This document shows positions 1 to 6,800 of a stretch of DNA of 7,175 nucleotides, in pieces. The position numbers and the translations under genes were made by a program. Every line of letters starts with the position of its first letter. The first letter of the stretch is position 1. Under the pieces are notes generated by a model. That model worked only from the letters and a program-made list of their open reading frames with translations, did no database searches and had not been told where the DNA came from. Source of the DNA: CAKVOD01 sp050872805 (lineage in GTDB: Bacteria > Bacillota > Clostridia > Christensenellales > UBA1242); assembly GCA_050872805.1 (NCBI GenBank), contig JBNMHN010000065.1, positions 1-7,175 of the forward strand, in the 5' to 3' direction.

Positions 1-1005
1 AATAACCTTTGCCTTTCCTTGCTCTTTTTCAATACGCGCAGCAACAATGGTCTTGCTGCCTTCGATTTCGCGATCCTGCTCAAGGCGAATAGGTTTTACT
101 GCGTTGCGCATTTCCTTCAAAACATTTTTTTCGTTTTCAGGATGCTTACCTTGCATCACATCAATGCACTCATCAAGCAACTGATTCATACACAAACTAC
201 GTGAAGGTGCGCGGTCAAAAAACGATGCACGCTTACCAAGCAGTGCGCTGAACATATCAAGCAAACTTTTTGTATAGTCGTTTTCGCTTTTATTCAAAAC
301 TTTCATACGCGCGTCAAAAATTTTCTTTTCCGTCCTCTCGACCGCCGCTACCGACTCTTTCCACAGCAAAAACCTGTGTTTTTTGCGACGTTTGCACTGC
401 TTGAACTCATCAGGCGCGTCCGCAGGATAAACATAGTCGTCATCGACGATGTTAAATTCCTTTTTCATATTGTAGAAAAATTGCTCGCCCGCGTTGTCGA
501 CAAAACTTGCAATTTGGCACGACTGCGCATTTGTGACAAGTTTGTTCATTTTGTGAACAGGCTCAACAAATGTGAGCGTTGCCAAAAGTTTTTTGTCAAG
601 TTTTGAAACCGTAACAAAAAATTTGCCGTGCGGAAACTCGCCAATCGGTCGAAATGTCTGCACAAAAATGTAGTTTTCAAAATTGTTGGTAACAACCTTT
701 TTCGCCCTAACAAGTTCGTCGCGAATTTCATCGGGCAAAACATATTCGCCGTCGACCGCATAATCGCCAAGCATTAAATTTTGCAATATGTCGATTTGCT
801 GATTGTGGCGCAGTTCGTCGATTTCGTCCACGTCCGTAATCTGACCCGCCTCGCAGTCTGCGCGCTTGTATGGCTTTTCGCCATCAAATTGACCATATGA
901 TTTAACTTGCGGTTCATCCTGCGATTTTTCCTGTGGCTTTGTTTGTGGCTGCATTTGCATTTCAAGTCCCAAGTCCTCAACTTGAGCGTTGTTTTCTTTG
1001 TTCAT
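1..1005 (-). CDS. Hypothetical protein, C-terminus beyond the window (335+ residues)
   Basis: Reading the minus strand from the ATG at 1003-1005 gives 335 sense codons with no stop down to base 1, so the gene continues past the left edge. I do not recognise the family. Residues 1-45 are hydrophilic and rich in Gln, Glu and Lys, and look disordered. The middle (about 75-195) has mixed hydrophobic and charged segments like a folded domain. A strongly basic patch (KQCKRRKKHR) lies at 202-211. The last visible part (about 295-335) is charged and probably helical. There is no signal peptide or membrane segment, so it is likely cytoplasmic. The start is supported by a GGCGGAG Shine-Dalgarno (bases 1015-1021) nine bases upstream; later in-frame ATGs at residues 16 and 18 have no such site. 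The basic patch could contact nucleic acid, but that is only a guess. Confidence 0.85.
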   Translation of the reverse strand, partial: MNKENNAQVEDLGLEMQMQPQTKPQEKSQDEPQVKSYGQFDGEKPYKRADCEAGQITDVDEIDELRHNQQIDILQNLMLGDYAVDGEYVLPDEIRDELVRAKKVVTNNFENYIFVQTFRPIGEFPHGKFFVTVSKLDKKLLATLTFVEPVHKMNKLVTNAQSCQIASFVDNAGEQFFYNMKKEFNIVDDDYVYPADAPDEFKQCKRRKKHRFLLWKESVAAVERTEKKIFDARMKVLNKSENDYTKSLLDMFSALLGKRASFFDRAPSRSLCMNQLLDECIDVMQGKHPENEKNVLKEMRNAVKPIRLEQDREIEGSKTIVAARIEKEQGKAKVI

Positions 1006-1024
1006 TTGCTTGTTCTCCGCCTTT

Positions 1025-1054
1025 AGTATATCACATTCGCCGTTTCTTTTGCAA
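1025..1054 (-). promoter_or_regulatory. Possible extended -10 promoter for the leftmost gene
   Basis: On the minus strand TTGCAA (1049-1054) and TATACT (1025-1030) are separated by 18 bases, with a TG one base upstream of the -10 box. The predicted start near 1018 would fall inside the Shine-Dalgarno (1015-1021) and leave a leader of only about 13 bases. The match may therefore be fortuitous, or the real start may lie further upstream. Confidence 0.35.
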
Positions 1055-1077
1055 CTATTTTCTATGTCAAATGCGAT

Positions 1078-1127
1078 AGTGGCAAACGCCACTGGTGCAA
1101 GTACTGTCACTACACACAAGTTATTTA
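1078..1127 (-). repeat. Dispersed structured intergenic repeat, copy 1
   Basis: On the minus strand this reads TAAATAACTTG, four extra bases, then TAGTGACAGTACTTGCACC, then a hairpin with six-base arms AGTGGC/GCCACT and loop GTTT (1078-1093). The left part matches the copies at 3792-3852 and 7119-7175. The hairpin arms differ in sequence from those copies but are fully paired. It lies in the divergent spacer between the leftmost gene and the exonuclease gene. It is the most diverged copy, and its outer limit is approximate. Confidence 0.55.
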
Positions 1128-1250
1128 AGTAGACATCAAACACAATCGCCCTCTATATACGTTCGTTCTCATAGTATACGCTGACGCGGTCTATGTGATT
1201 ATTTGCTGATAATAAACCGCGACCCCGCTTGGAGATTTTTGCGGCAGTAT

Positions 1251-1279
1251 TTGATTTTTTTAGATATATGTGTTATAAT
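1251..1279 (+). promoter_or_regulatory. Sigma-A type promoter of the exonuclease gene
   Basis: TTGATT (1251-1256) and a perfect TATAAT (1274-1279) are separated by 17 bases, and TG at 1271-1272 makes an extended -10. Transcription would start near 1286, giving a leader of about 50 bases before the ATG at 1336. A weakly spaced Shine-Dalgarno, AAAAGGAA (1316-1323), lies 12-13 bases upstream of that ATG. Confidence 0.75.
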
Positions 1280-1335
1280 ATTGAAAATTAAATGGTAAAT
1301 TTACAATTTAACCATAAAAGGAACAAAAAAATATA

Positions 1336-1971
1336 ATGAATTATCTATTTATAGACATAGAATGTTGCGATGGTACACACATATGCAGCCTTGGCGGCGT
1401 GCTGACCGACCAAAATTTTCATATGCTCGACAAATTCGACCTACTCATCAACCCGCAGTTGCGCTTTAGACTGAGCGGACGCAAAGACGATGGTATCAAA
1501 CTGTTTTACCCTGACAAAAAATTTTACGAGCAGCCAAACTTTCGCGCGTTTTATAATGATATAAAGCGCTTGCTGACGCTCCCAGATGTGACGCTCGTCG
1601 GGTTCAGTATTCAAAATGATTTTAATTTCATCAATCTTGCGTGTTCGCGCTACGGGCTGCCTCAACTCACGCTCACGGGCTATGATATACAGTTGATTTA
1701 CAAAAAAATGACAAGCGACACAACCGTCCGCGCGCTAGAAAAAATTGCCGCCGCGCTAGAAATTCCGCATGGCGCACTCACTATGCACCGAAGTTGCGAC
1801 GACGCACACTTGTCAATGTACATTTTGCGCAACCTTTGTTATATGGAGCATAAGTCAATCGAACAACAACTTGAAAAATATGAACCGCATTGCAAAGTGC
1901 AGTCAAAATTTTTTGACGAAACAGGACACCAAGTCCGCCCGCGCCGCCGCCCCGCCACCACTAACGTTTGA
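1336..1971 (+). CDS. DEDDh-family 3'-5' exonuclease (DnaQ/epsilon-like)
   Basis: This 211-residue protein has the RNase T/DnaQ exonuclease fold signature. Exo I is FIDIE with D7 and E9, Exo II lies in the segment QNDFNFI with D95, and Exo III is HRSCDDA with H151 and D156. The histidine five residues before the last aspartate marks the DEDDh subclass. All four acidic ligands for the two metal ions and the catalytic His are present, so it should be an active 3'-5' exonuclease on DNA or RNA. It is a stand-alone domain plus a short tail, with no polymerase, helicase or BRCT part. Substrate cannot be told from sequence: a proofreading-like, repair or RNA-trimming role are all possible. The C-terminus ends in an Arg/Pro stretch (RPRRRP, 201-206) coded by locally GC-rich DNA, perhaps a nucleic-acid contact. 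It has its own promoter, and no cotranscribed partner is evident. Confidence 0.9.
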   Translation: MNYLFIDIECCDGTHICSLGGVLTDQNFHMLDKFDLLINPQLRFRLSGRKDDGIKLFYPDKKFYEQPNFRAFYNDIKRLLTLPDVTLVGFSIQNDFNFINLACSRYGLPQLTLTGYDIQLIYKKMTSDTTVRALEKIAAALEIPHGALTMHRSCDDAHLSMYILRNLCYMEHKSIEQQLEKYEPHCKVQSKFFDETGHQVRPRRRPATTNV

Positions 1972-2168
1972 TGAATTACCGCCGCGTCGATTTCAAAACA
2001 ATACCTAAATTTATTAATGAAATTTTACAAATGAGAATTTATACTTAAAAAATTCTATTTAATTGTTGCACATTATACATTTCATTTTCAATATGCAAAT
2101 ATATATTCCATTCTTTATATGCGTATCATTCATTGCATTCTATATACGCGATTATATTTCCATTCTAT

Positions 2169-2194
2169 ATGATATATAAAAATGATATATAAAA
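2169..2194. repeat. Tandem 13-bp direct repeat
   Basis: ATGATATATAAAA occurs twice back to back with no mismatch, just before the terminator hairpin. It may be simple AT-rich slippage; no function is evident. Confidence 0.8.
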
Positions 2195-2197
2195 GAG

Positions 2198-2237
2198 CCG
2201 CAAAAACTGTTATTTAATGCTTTTTGCGGTTTTTTTT
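2198..2237 (+). terminator. Rho-independent terminator downstream of the exonuclease gene
   Basis: CCGCAAAAA (2198-2206) pairs perfectly with TTTTTGCGG (2221-2229) around a 14-base loop, followed by eight T (2230-2237). It lies 226 bases after the exonuclease stop and is the first terminator-like structure on that strand. The unpaired loop is long and the stem is only 9 bp, so efficiency may be moderate. Read on the other strand it is followed by a poorer T tract, so it may also stop readthrough from the ATPase gene. Confidence 0.75.
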
Positions 2238-2267
2238 GTTATGCAAATTTATTTTCATTAATTTGAC

Positions 2268-2307
2268 CTCGTGAAATTTTTGCGTATTTACGCACTTTTT
2301 TCACAAG
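2268..2307. repeat. 40-bp palindromic repeat, copy A (after the ATPase gene)
   Basis: This palindrome of 19 + 2 + 19 bases has outer ends CTCGTGA/TCACAAG and core TGCGTA-TT-TACGCA. It differs from copy B (3631-3670) at only two of 40 positions and is in the same orientation. The arms pair at 14 of 19 positions, with a mismatched block in the middle. It lies 15 bases beyond the ATPase stop codon and has no T tract, so it is not an ordinary terminator. Confidence 0.85.
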
Positions 2308-2322
2308 ATGATAGCAACAACA

Positions 2323-3624
2323 CTACAAGTCGACTGCACTTTCGTCCAGCAAAAATTGCTGGATGCCGATATACAAAATTCCTTGTTCGTCGTGCCACGG
2401 AATGATATTGTCTTTCACAATAACAATTTTTTTGAAAGAATCTGCAATTCTATTCAATGATTTTGTTTCCTGCTCTTTTTTATCCGCTGAATCAATGTTT
2501 AGTGCCGATTGAATGTAGTAGCGTTTACTGCTCTTGTTTGCGACAAAGTCAATTTCAAGTTGCGCTCTTTTGCTCTTGCCGAGTTCGTCTTTGTAATTGT
2601 ACTCCACGACGCCGACATCGACATCGTATTCTCTAAACAACAATTCATTGTATATTATGTTTTCCATAATGTGATTTTCTTCTTGTTGCCTAAAATTTAA
2701 TCTAGCGTTTCTAAGCCCGACATCAGTAAAATAGTATTTTAGTGGCGTATCAATGTACTTTTTCCCCTTAACATCATAGCGGTATGCCTTGTTAATGATA
2801 AAGGCGTCTATGAAATAATCAAGGTACGCGCTTATCGTACTCGGCGAAATTTTTACTTGTTTTATCGAAGCAAACGTGTTTGAAATCTTAGTAGGATTTG
2901 TCAGCGAACCAACTGAAGATGAAATTAGGTTCAGCAAATCTTCCAGCGTCTCTTTGTCATTTAAAATGTCGTTTCTTTCAATAACATCCGTTATATATGT
3001 TTTGGAAAACAAGCCTTTCAAGTATCGGCTTTTTTCTTCGTGAGTCTTTTTTGTGACCGCTAGCGGCATACCGCCATACGTAATGTATTCTTGCCACGCG
3101 TTGTTTTTATCGCCCTCATACGCGTCGTAAAACTCCTTGAACGTCAGCGGCGCAACCCTTATTTCATCCCCCCTATCCTTGAACTCGGTCAAAATATCCG
3201 ACGACAGCATCCGCGAATTACTTCCCGTGACATACAAATCTACATTTGGCAACTTCATTAGTCCAAGCAAGGTGTCTACAAACCCAATCTTTGAGTTTTT
3301 GTCATTGATATACGGATTTTGAATGTCCTCAGCCTTTTGAATTTCATCAATGAAAACATAGCACATTTTGCTTTTGTCCGAAACTAAGCCCCGAATATAG
3401 TTGTCAAGTTCTATCGGGTTTCGGTACTTTACATTCTTTGTTTCATCCAAAGCAAGTTCTATGATTTGATTTTCGCTAACGCCATTAGATAGCAAGTAAT
3501 CGCGATAAATAGTGAAAAGCAAATACGATTTTCCGCACCTGCGAATGCCTGTAATTACCTTTATCAAGCCGTTTTCTCTTTTGCTGATAAGTTTGTTTAA
3601 ATACGAATTTCTTTGAATTTCCAT
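2323..3624 (-). CDS. AAA_14/DUF4143-family ATP-binding protein
   Basis: This 433-residue protein has the usual length and layout of the AAA ATPase family with a C-terminal DUF4143 region. Walker A is GIRRCGKS (26-33), Walker B is YVFIDE with D93 and E94, sensor 1 is in VTGSNSRML (132-140), and R151 in FKDRGDE is a candidate arginine finger. A winged-helix-like segment lies at about 215-290. The DUF4143 end contains EIDF (357-360) and YIQSALNI (370-377). These sit where related proteins show a restriction-endonuclease-like core, but the usual lysine is absent here, so nuclease activity is doubtful. The biological role of this family is poorly defined. It is cytoplasmic, with no membrane segment. 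I start it at the ATG at 3622-3624, not the GTG two codons earlier, because the Shine-Dalgarno GAGGTGG overlaps that GTG and the family typically begins MEIQRxxYL. It is transcribed alone from a consensus promoter framed by palindromes. Confidence 0.93.
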   Translation of the reverse strand: MEIQRNSYLNKLISKRENGLIKVITGIRRCGKSYLLFTIYRDYLLSNGVSENQIIELALDETKNVKYRNPIELDNYIRGLVSDKSKMCYVFIDEIQKAEDIQNPYINDKNSKIGFVDTLLGLMKLPNVDLYVTGSNSRMLSSDILTEFKDRGDEIRVAPLTFKEFYDAYEGDKNNAWQEYITYGGMPLAVTKKTHEEKSRYLKGLFSKTYITDVIERNDILNDKETLEDLLNLISSSVGSLTNPTKISNTFASIKQVKISPSTISAYLDYFIDAFIINKAYRYDVKGKKYIDTPLKYYFTDVGLRNARLNFRQQEENHIMENIIYNELLFREYDVDVGVVEYNYKDELGKSKRAQLEIDFVANKSSKRYYIQSALNIDSADKKEQETKSLNRIADSFKKIVIVKDNIIPWHDEQGILYIGIQQFLLDESAVDL

Positions 3625-3626
3625 AG

Positions 3627-3633
3627 CCACCTC
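3627..3633 (-). promoter_or_regulatory. Shine-Dalgarno of the ATPase gene, overlapping palindrome B
   Basis: GAGGTGG on the minus strand lies a few bases before the ATG at 3622-3624. Its first three bases (GAG) are the outer end of palindrome B. This decides the start codon, because the alternative GTG (3628-3630) is inside the site itself. Confidence 0.75.
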
Positions 3634-3670
3634 GTGAAATTTTTGCGTATTTACGCACTTTTGTCACGAG
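3631..3670. repeat. 40-bp palindromic repeat, copy B (over the ATPase transcription start)
   Basis: The ends CTCGTGA/TCACGAG pair perfectly, and so does the core TGCGTA-TT-TACGCA; a mismatched block separates them (14 of 19 arm positions pair). It begins one base after the -10 box of the ATPase promoter and ends in the Shine-Dalgarno. The predicted transcription start (about 3664-3665) falls inside the outer arm, so a full RNA hairpin would not form. A DNA operator is the better explanation, but this is inference. Confidence 0.85.
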
Positions 3671-3671
3671 T

Positions 3672-3700
3672 ATTATATCAATTATTGAATATTATGTCAA
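3672..3700 (-). promoter_or_regulatory. Perfect-consensus sigma-A promoter of the ATPase gene
   Basis: On the minus strand TTGACA (3695-3700) and TATAAT (3672-3677) are both exact consensus hexamers with the ideal 17-base spacer, and TG one base before the -10 box adds an extended -10 element. Such a strong promoter is normally held in check. The palindromes at 3631-3670 and 3706-3745 flank it closely and are candidate repressor sites. Confidence 0.9.
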
Positions 3701-3705
3701 CAATG

Positions 3706-3745
3706 CTCGTACAATTTTTGCGTATTTACGCAAAAATTGTACAAG
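3706..3745. repeat. 40-bp palindromic repeat, copy C (upstream of the -35 box)
   Basis: It has the same length, the same CTCGT start and AG end, and the same 19-base centre ATTTTTGCGTATTTACGCA as copies A and B. Here the arms pair at 18 of 19 positions, including an uninterrupted 16-bp inverted repeat (3709-3742) around TT. The base changes relative to copy B restore pairing in the middle of the arm. It ends five bases from the -35 hexamer of the ATPase promoter. Its centre is 75 bp from that of copy B, about seven helical turns. Confidence 0.85.
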
Positions 3746-3791
3746 AAGAATGGCAAATGTTGTCGATATTCATATAAAATGTAAGACTGTA

Positions 3792-3852
3792 CCGCCACCT
3801 CAAAAATAGTTAGGCGTAGGGAAAGTACTTGCAGCAGCGGGGCTATCCCCGC
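3792..3852 (+). repeat. Dispersed structured intergenic repeat, copy 2
   Basis: It begins CCGCC. About 25 bases later it has TAGGGAAAGTACTTGCAGC (3817-3835) and then a hairpin GCGGGG-CTAT-CCCCGC (3837-3852). The order, spacing and CTAT loop match the copy at 7119-7175, while the stem sequence differs and remains fully paired. It sits directly beyond the terminator of the lipoprotein gene. Confidence 0.7.
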
Positions 3853-3855
3853 CAC

Positions 3856-3883
3856 AAAAAAAATGCGCGTACGCGCATTTTTT
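3856..3883 (-). terminator. Rho-independent terminator of the lipoprotein gene
   Basis: ATGCGCGT/ACGCGCAT forms a near-perfect palindrome (3863-3878) flanked by A and T runs. Read on the minus strand, a GC-rich stem is followed by a run of T (complement of the A at 3856-3863). It starts seven bases after the lipoprotein stop codon. Because it is symmetrical, with six T on the plus strand as well, it can probably act in both directions. Confidence 0.9.
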
Positions 3884-3889
3884 CTATGT

Positions 3890-6800
3890 TTATTCGCCTG
3901 TTGTTCCATTGTCGATTGTGATGTGGAACACGCATTTGATGACTCCTTTGTTTGGCAATGTAACAGTATATTCAAAATCAAAAGTTCCGTTTTCAACTTT
4001 AGTCATATCTTCTACCCAACCAATAGGATATAGCGCGATAGCATAGCCTGTTTCGTCGTTTACATTGTATGGGTCAGTTTTTGAAGAACCAAAAGTTGTG
4101 CTTCCGTTCTTAACTTTCTTTGAAATGAACATATCGTCGGCGGTCAATGTCACGCCGTCAATTGTGATAAATAGCATAGTCTTGCCGCTTGTAATTGTCA
4201 AGTTGTATTCATTAGTGTTTGTTTCGCTTTCTACTTTTTCGACAACGATGCCGTCATTTGCGCCAAACACTTTGATGTTTGTCAATTGAGTTGTTTCAAT
4301 ATTCTCAATCATTGCTGCAACAACTGGGCAAGCAATCTTCATTTTGTCGTTTTCAATAATAAACGCTTTGTCAACAATATAGTTAGCGTTGCCGATTGAA
4401 AGTTCAAAGTTAGAACTAATGCCATATTTTACGCCGTTTACAATAACTACTTGATTGAGGTTTGAATTCGCGGCTGCAACTTCCATATAGTAGCCTTCAA
4501 GCGCACTGTGGCTTGCTGCAGTCAATTTTTCATTGATTTCAGCAAAAGTATAATTTGTTTCTTTGCCCAAAAGCGCTTCATTATTGTAAACTTTGTTCAT
4601 TATTTCAGTCATTTTGCTTGCGACTGTGTCAAAATCAAGTCCAACAACATAATACGTGCCTACGTTTGTTATAAAGTTACAGTTTTTGATAAATGCCTTA
4701 TCTGCAGACAGGCTTGCCTTGATGTCGAATGTTGTACCAGCGGCTGCATTTGCATCATAGTTTTCAACATTTACAAGTATTTTTACTTTGTCGCTGTCAA
4801 AAGTTTGCTCACTAAATATTTTGTATGTTGGCTCAACTTTTGCTTCGCCTGCAAATTGATAAATATCCCCAACTTCGACCTGAATTTCAGCCTTGTTGAT
4901 TACAAAGTCAAATGAACTAACTATATCATTGTAGTTGTCAGATCTAACTCTGTAGTAAATCTTTGTTGCCTTTTCGCTTGCATTGACAAAGTCAAGTCCA
5001 AGTTCATCCAAACTTTTCCAACCAGTGTTTGTTGCGATAAGTAATTGAAGTGAATAACTAAATTGCGTATTTTCAAATGTCGAGTGAACGATAACCTTTG
5101 GTTCTTGCTTTTCACCATTATATGTAAATTCACCTTGTGTACTATACATTACTGAGCTCGCAGTTGCCTTGATAACATCGAAAGTCACTGTTGTGTACAC
5201 AATGTTGTAATTGTCCAAATCTTCAGGAACTGCTTTTACATAAATTGTGTGAGTAGCAACTTTTTTAAATTTGTCAAAATCCCCACTCTTAATAGCTTCT
5301 TCTTTAGAAGAATAGTATGTTCCGTCTTCACTTGCAGCAAACCAAAGAGTCGTGTTTGCTTGGTCACTTGATTTTGTTATAGTTGGGAACGGAACTGCAT
5401 ATGCACTGTATCCAATTTCTTTTCCACCAGACACAAAAATGTCGACATATTTAGAAGATTTTGCAACTGTGAAGTTGATAGTTTGCTTAACTTCAGTATA
5501 GTTTGAAGAATCGCCTACAACTGCTTTTGTGTAAACAGTATAATCTCCAGCATTTTTGAAGTTTGCAAAAGCCTCATTACTAAGCGCATTCTCTCTCGTG
5601 TAATATGTGCCGTTTTCAGATGTAGCAAACATAATTGTTGGCTCAACTGTAACGCCCTCGTTTGCTTTGAATGTAACATCTGGAAGTCTTACTGCTCCAT
5701 TATAAACCAACTCTGTATTAGTTGCTTCAATTCCGCCAAAATCAGCAAGGTTTGCTTTGTTTACTGTGAATGTAAACGATTTTGCATCAGCAAGCGTTGC
5801 CGCTGACAAATTTTTCACGCCATATGGAGCGTGCAATTTCTTTGTAGAACGGTCGATAACATAGTAGTATACAGTGTATTCACCCGCATTTATAATGTTA
5901 AGAGCGGTTGTTAAAGTGCTCCAATCAGTGTCAGGGTTAAAATCGCTTGTGCCGTCATAAAGTGCATAGCGAATCAAGATTTCTGGTTGTGCAATCTTTG
6001 TGCCAACATATTCAATATCGAAGCTTTGCGCGCAACCTAAGAATGTTGCGCTTGTAGTGATGTTAAAATCTTCTGGAACAAATTGAATTTGTTGTACTGA
6101 AACAACAGCACTACCGATGTAGTCAGCATAGTTTGTTGCGCTAACCTTGAAGAACACTGTGCGTGGCTTGTCGTTGTTTGATGCGTCAGTGCCCAAAACT
6201 GGGAAATCTGCTTTAGAAACCCAAGTCTTTGTTTCGCCCGCGTCGAGTGAGTATTCAACAGTAGGATTTTCAAGTCCCGCAACTGTTACATCAAAGATTT
6301 GGCTTGCGCCCGTGTATGTATAGGTAACTTTGCCGTCTTGCGCGCCCTCAACTGTAACGTCTTGCGCCTCAATAGTTTTGTCTGCAATAACCATTGTTTT
6401 TTGACCATAGAAAGTTTCAAAGTTTGGCGAAGAAACGCTGAAGAAAACAGTATATGTGCCAGCGTCCACAATATTCATTTGGTCTTTTGTCACATAAGTT
6501 TTGCTATCGTCTGCGTCAAGACTGTACTTGACCTCAACTTGTTCGCTACCATAGCCAACATCGAACATCTTTTTCGTGCCGTCGTACTGAAAACTTGTAG
6601 CACCAAAAGCCAAGTTGTCAGGATTAATTGTAGCCTTTTTGATGATTACATCGTGGTTACCAGTATATTCTTTGAAGCCCTTAGCGGAAATCTTGAAATA
6701 TACCTTGTAAGTACCCGCATTGATAATCGCGAGTTTGTCTTTTTCAGTAAAGTTTTCCCCGTCAAGAGAATAAAGTGCCTCAATTTTTGTGTCTTTGTAT

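Larger units (their letters stand above)
1006..1335. other. Divergent intergenic region without a gene
   Basis: This 330-base spacer separates two genes transcribed away from each other. It holds the weak promoter candidate and Shine-Dalgarno of the leftmost gene, repeat copy 1, and the good promoter of the exonuclease gene. Between about 1130 and 1250 I see no convincing ORF, RNA gene or terminator, only a loose CCGC/GCGG pairing (1217-1244) too weak to call. Confidence 0.6.
1972..2322. other. AT-rich spacer between convergent genes
   Basis: This 351-base spacer lies between the exonuclease and ATPase stop codons. It starts with a 25-codon reading frame overlapping the exonuclease stop (not called as a gene). 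It then becomes very AT-rich, with three loose copies of CATTCTATAT (from 2109, 2136 and 2161). It ends with a tandem 13-mer, a plus-strand terminator and a 40-bp palindrome, each listed separately. No RNA gene is seen. Confidence 0.6.

Noticed and set aside
774..980. Minus-strand 68-codon frame near the left gene
   Set aside because: It is a different frame on the same strand as the longer open frame covering 1-1005, which has the Shine-Dalgarno and a plausible protein composition.
1217..1244. Terminator in the divergent spacer (CCGC/GCGG)
   Set aside because: Only four base pairs around a 20-base loop, with no T tract following.
3631..3670. Riboswitch or attenuator hairpin in the ATPase leader
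   Set aside because: The predicted transcription start lies inside the outer arm, so the full hairpin would not be transcribed, and there is no aptamer-like sequence or terminator before the gene.
2268..3745. CRISPR array made of the three 40-bp palindromes
   Set aside because: Only three copies with irregular spacing (one pair 75 bp apart, the other copy beyond a gene), diverged arms and no cas genes.
4508..4915. A 135-codon plus-strand frame inside the lipoprotein gene
   Set aside because: Antisense shadow with a cysteine- and phenylalanine-rich translation and no initiation signals.
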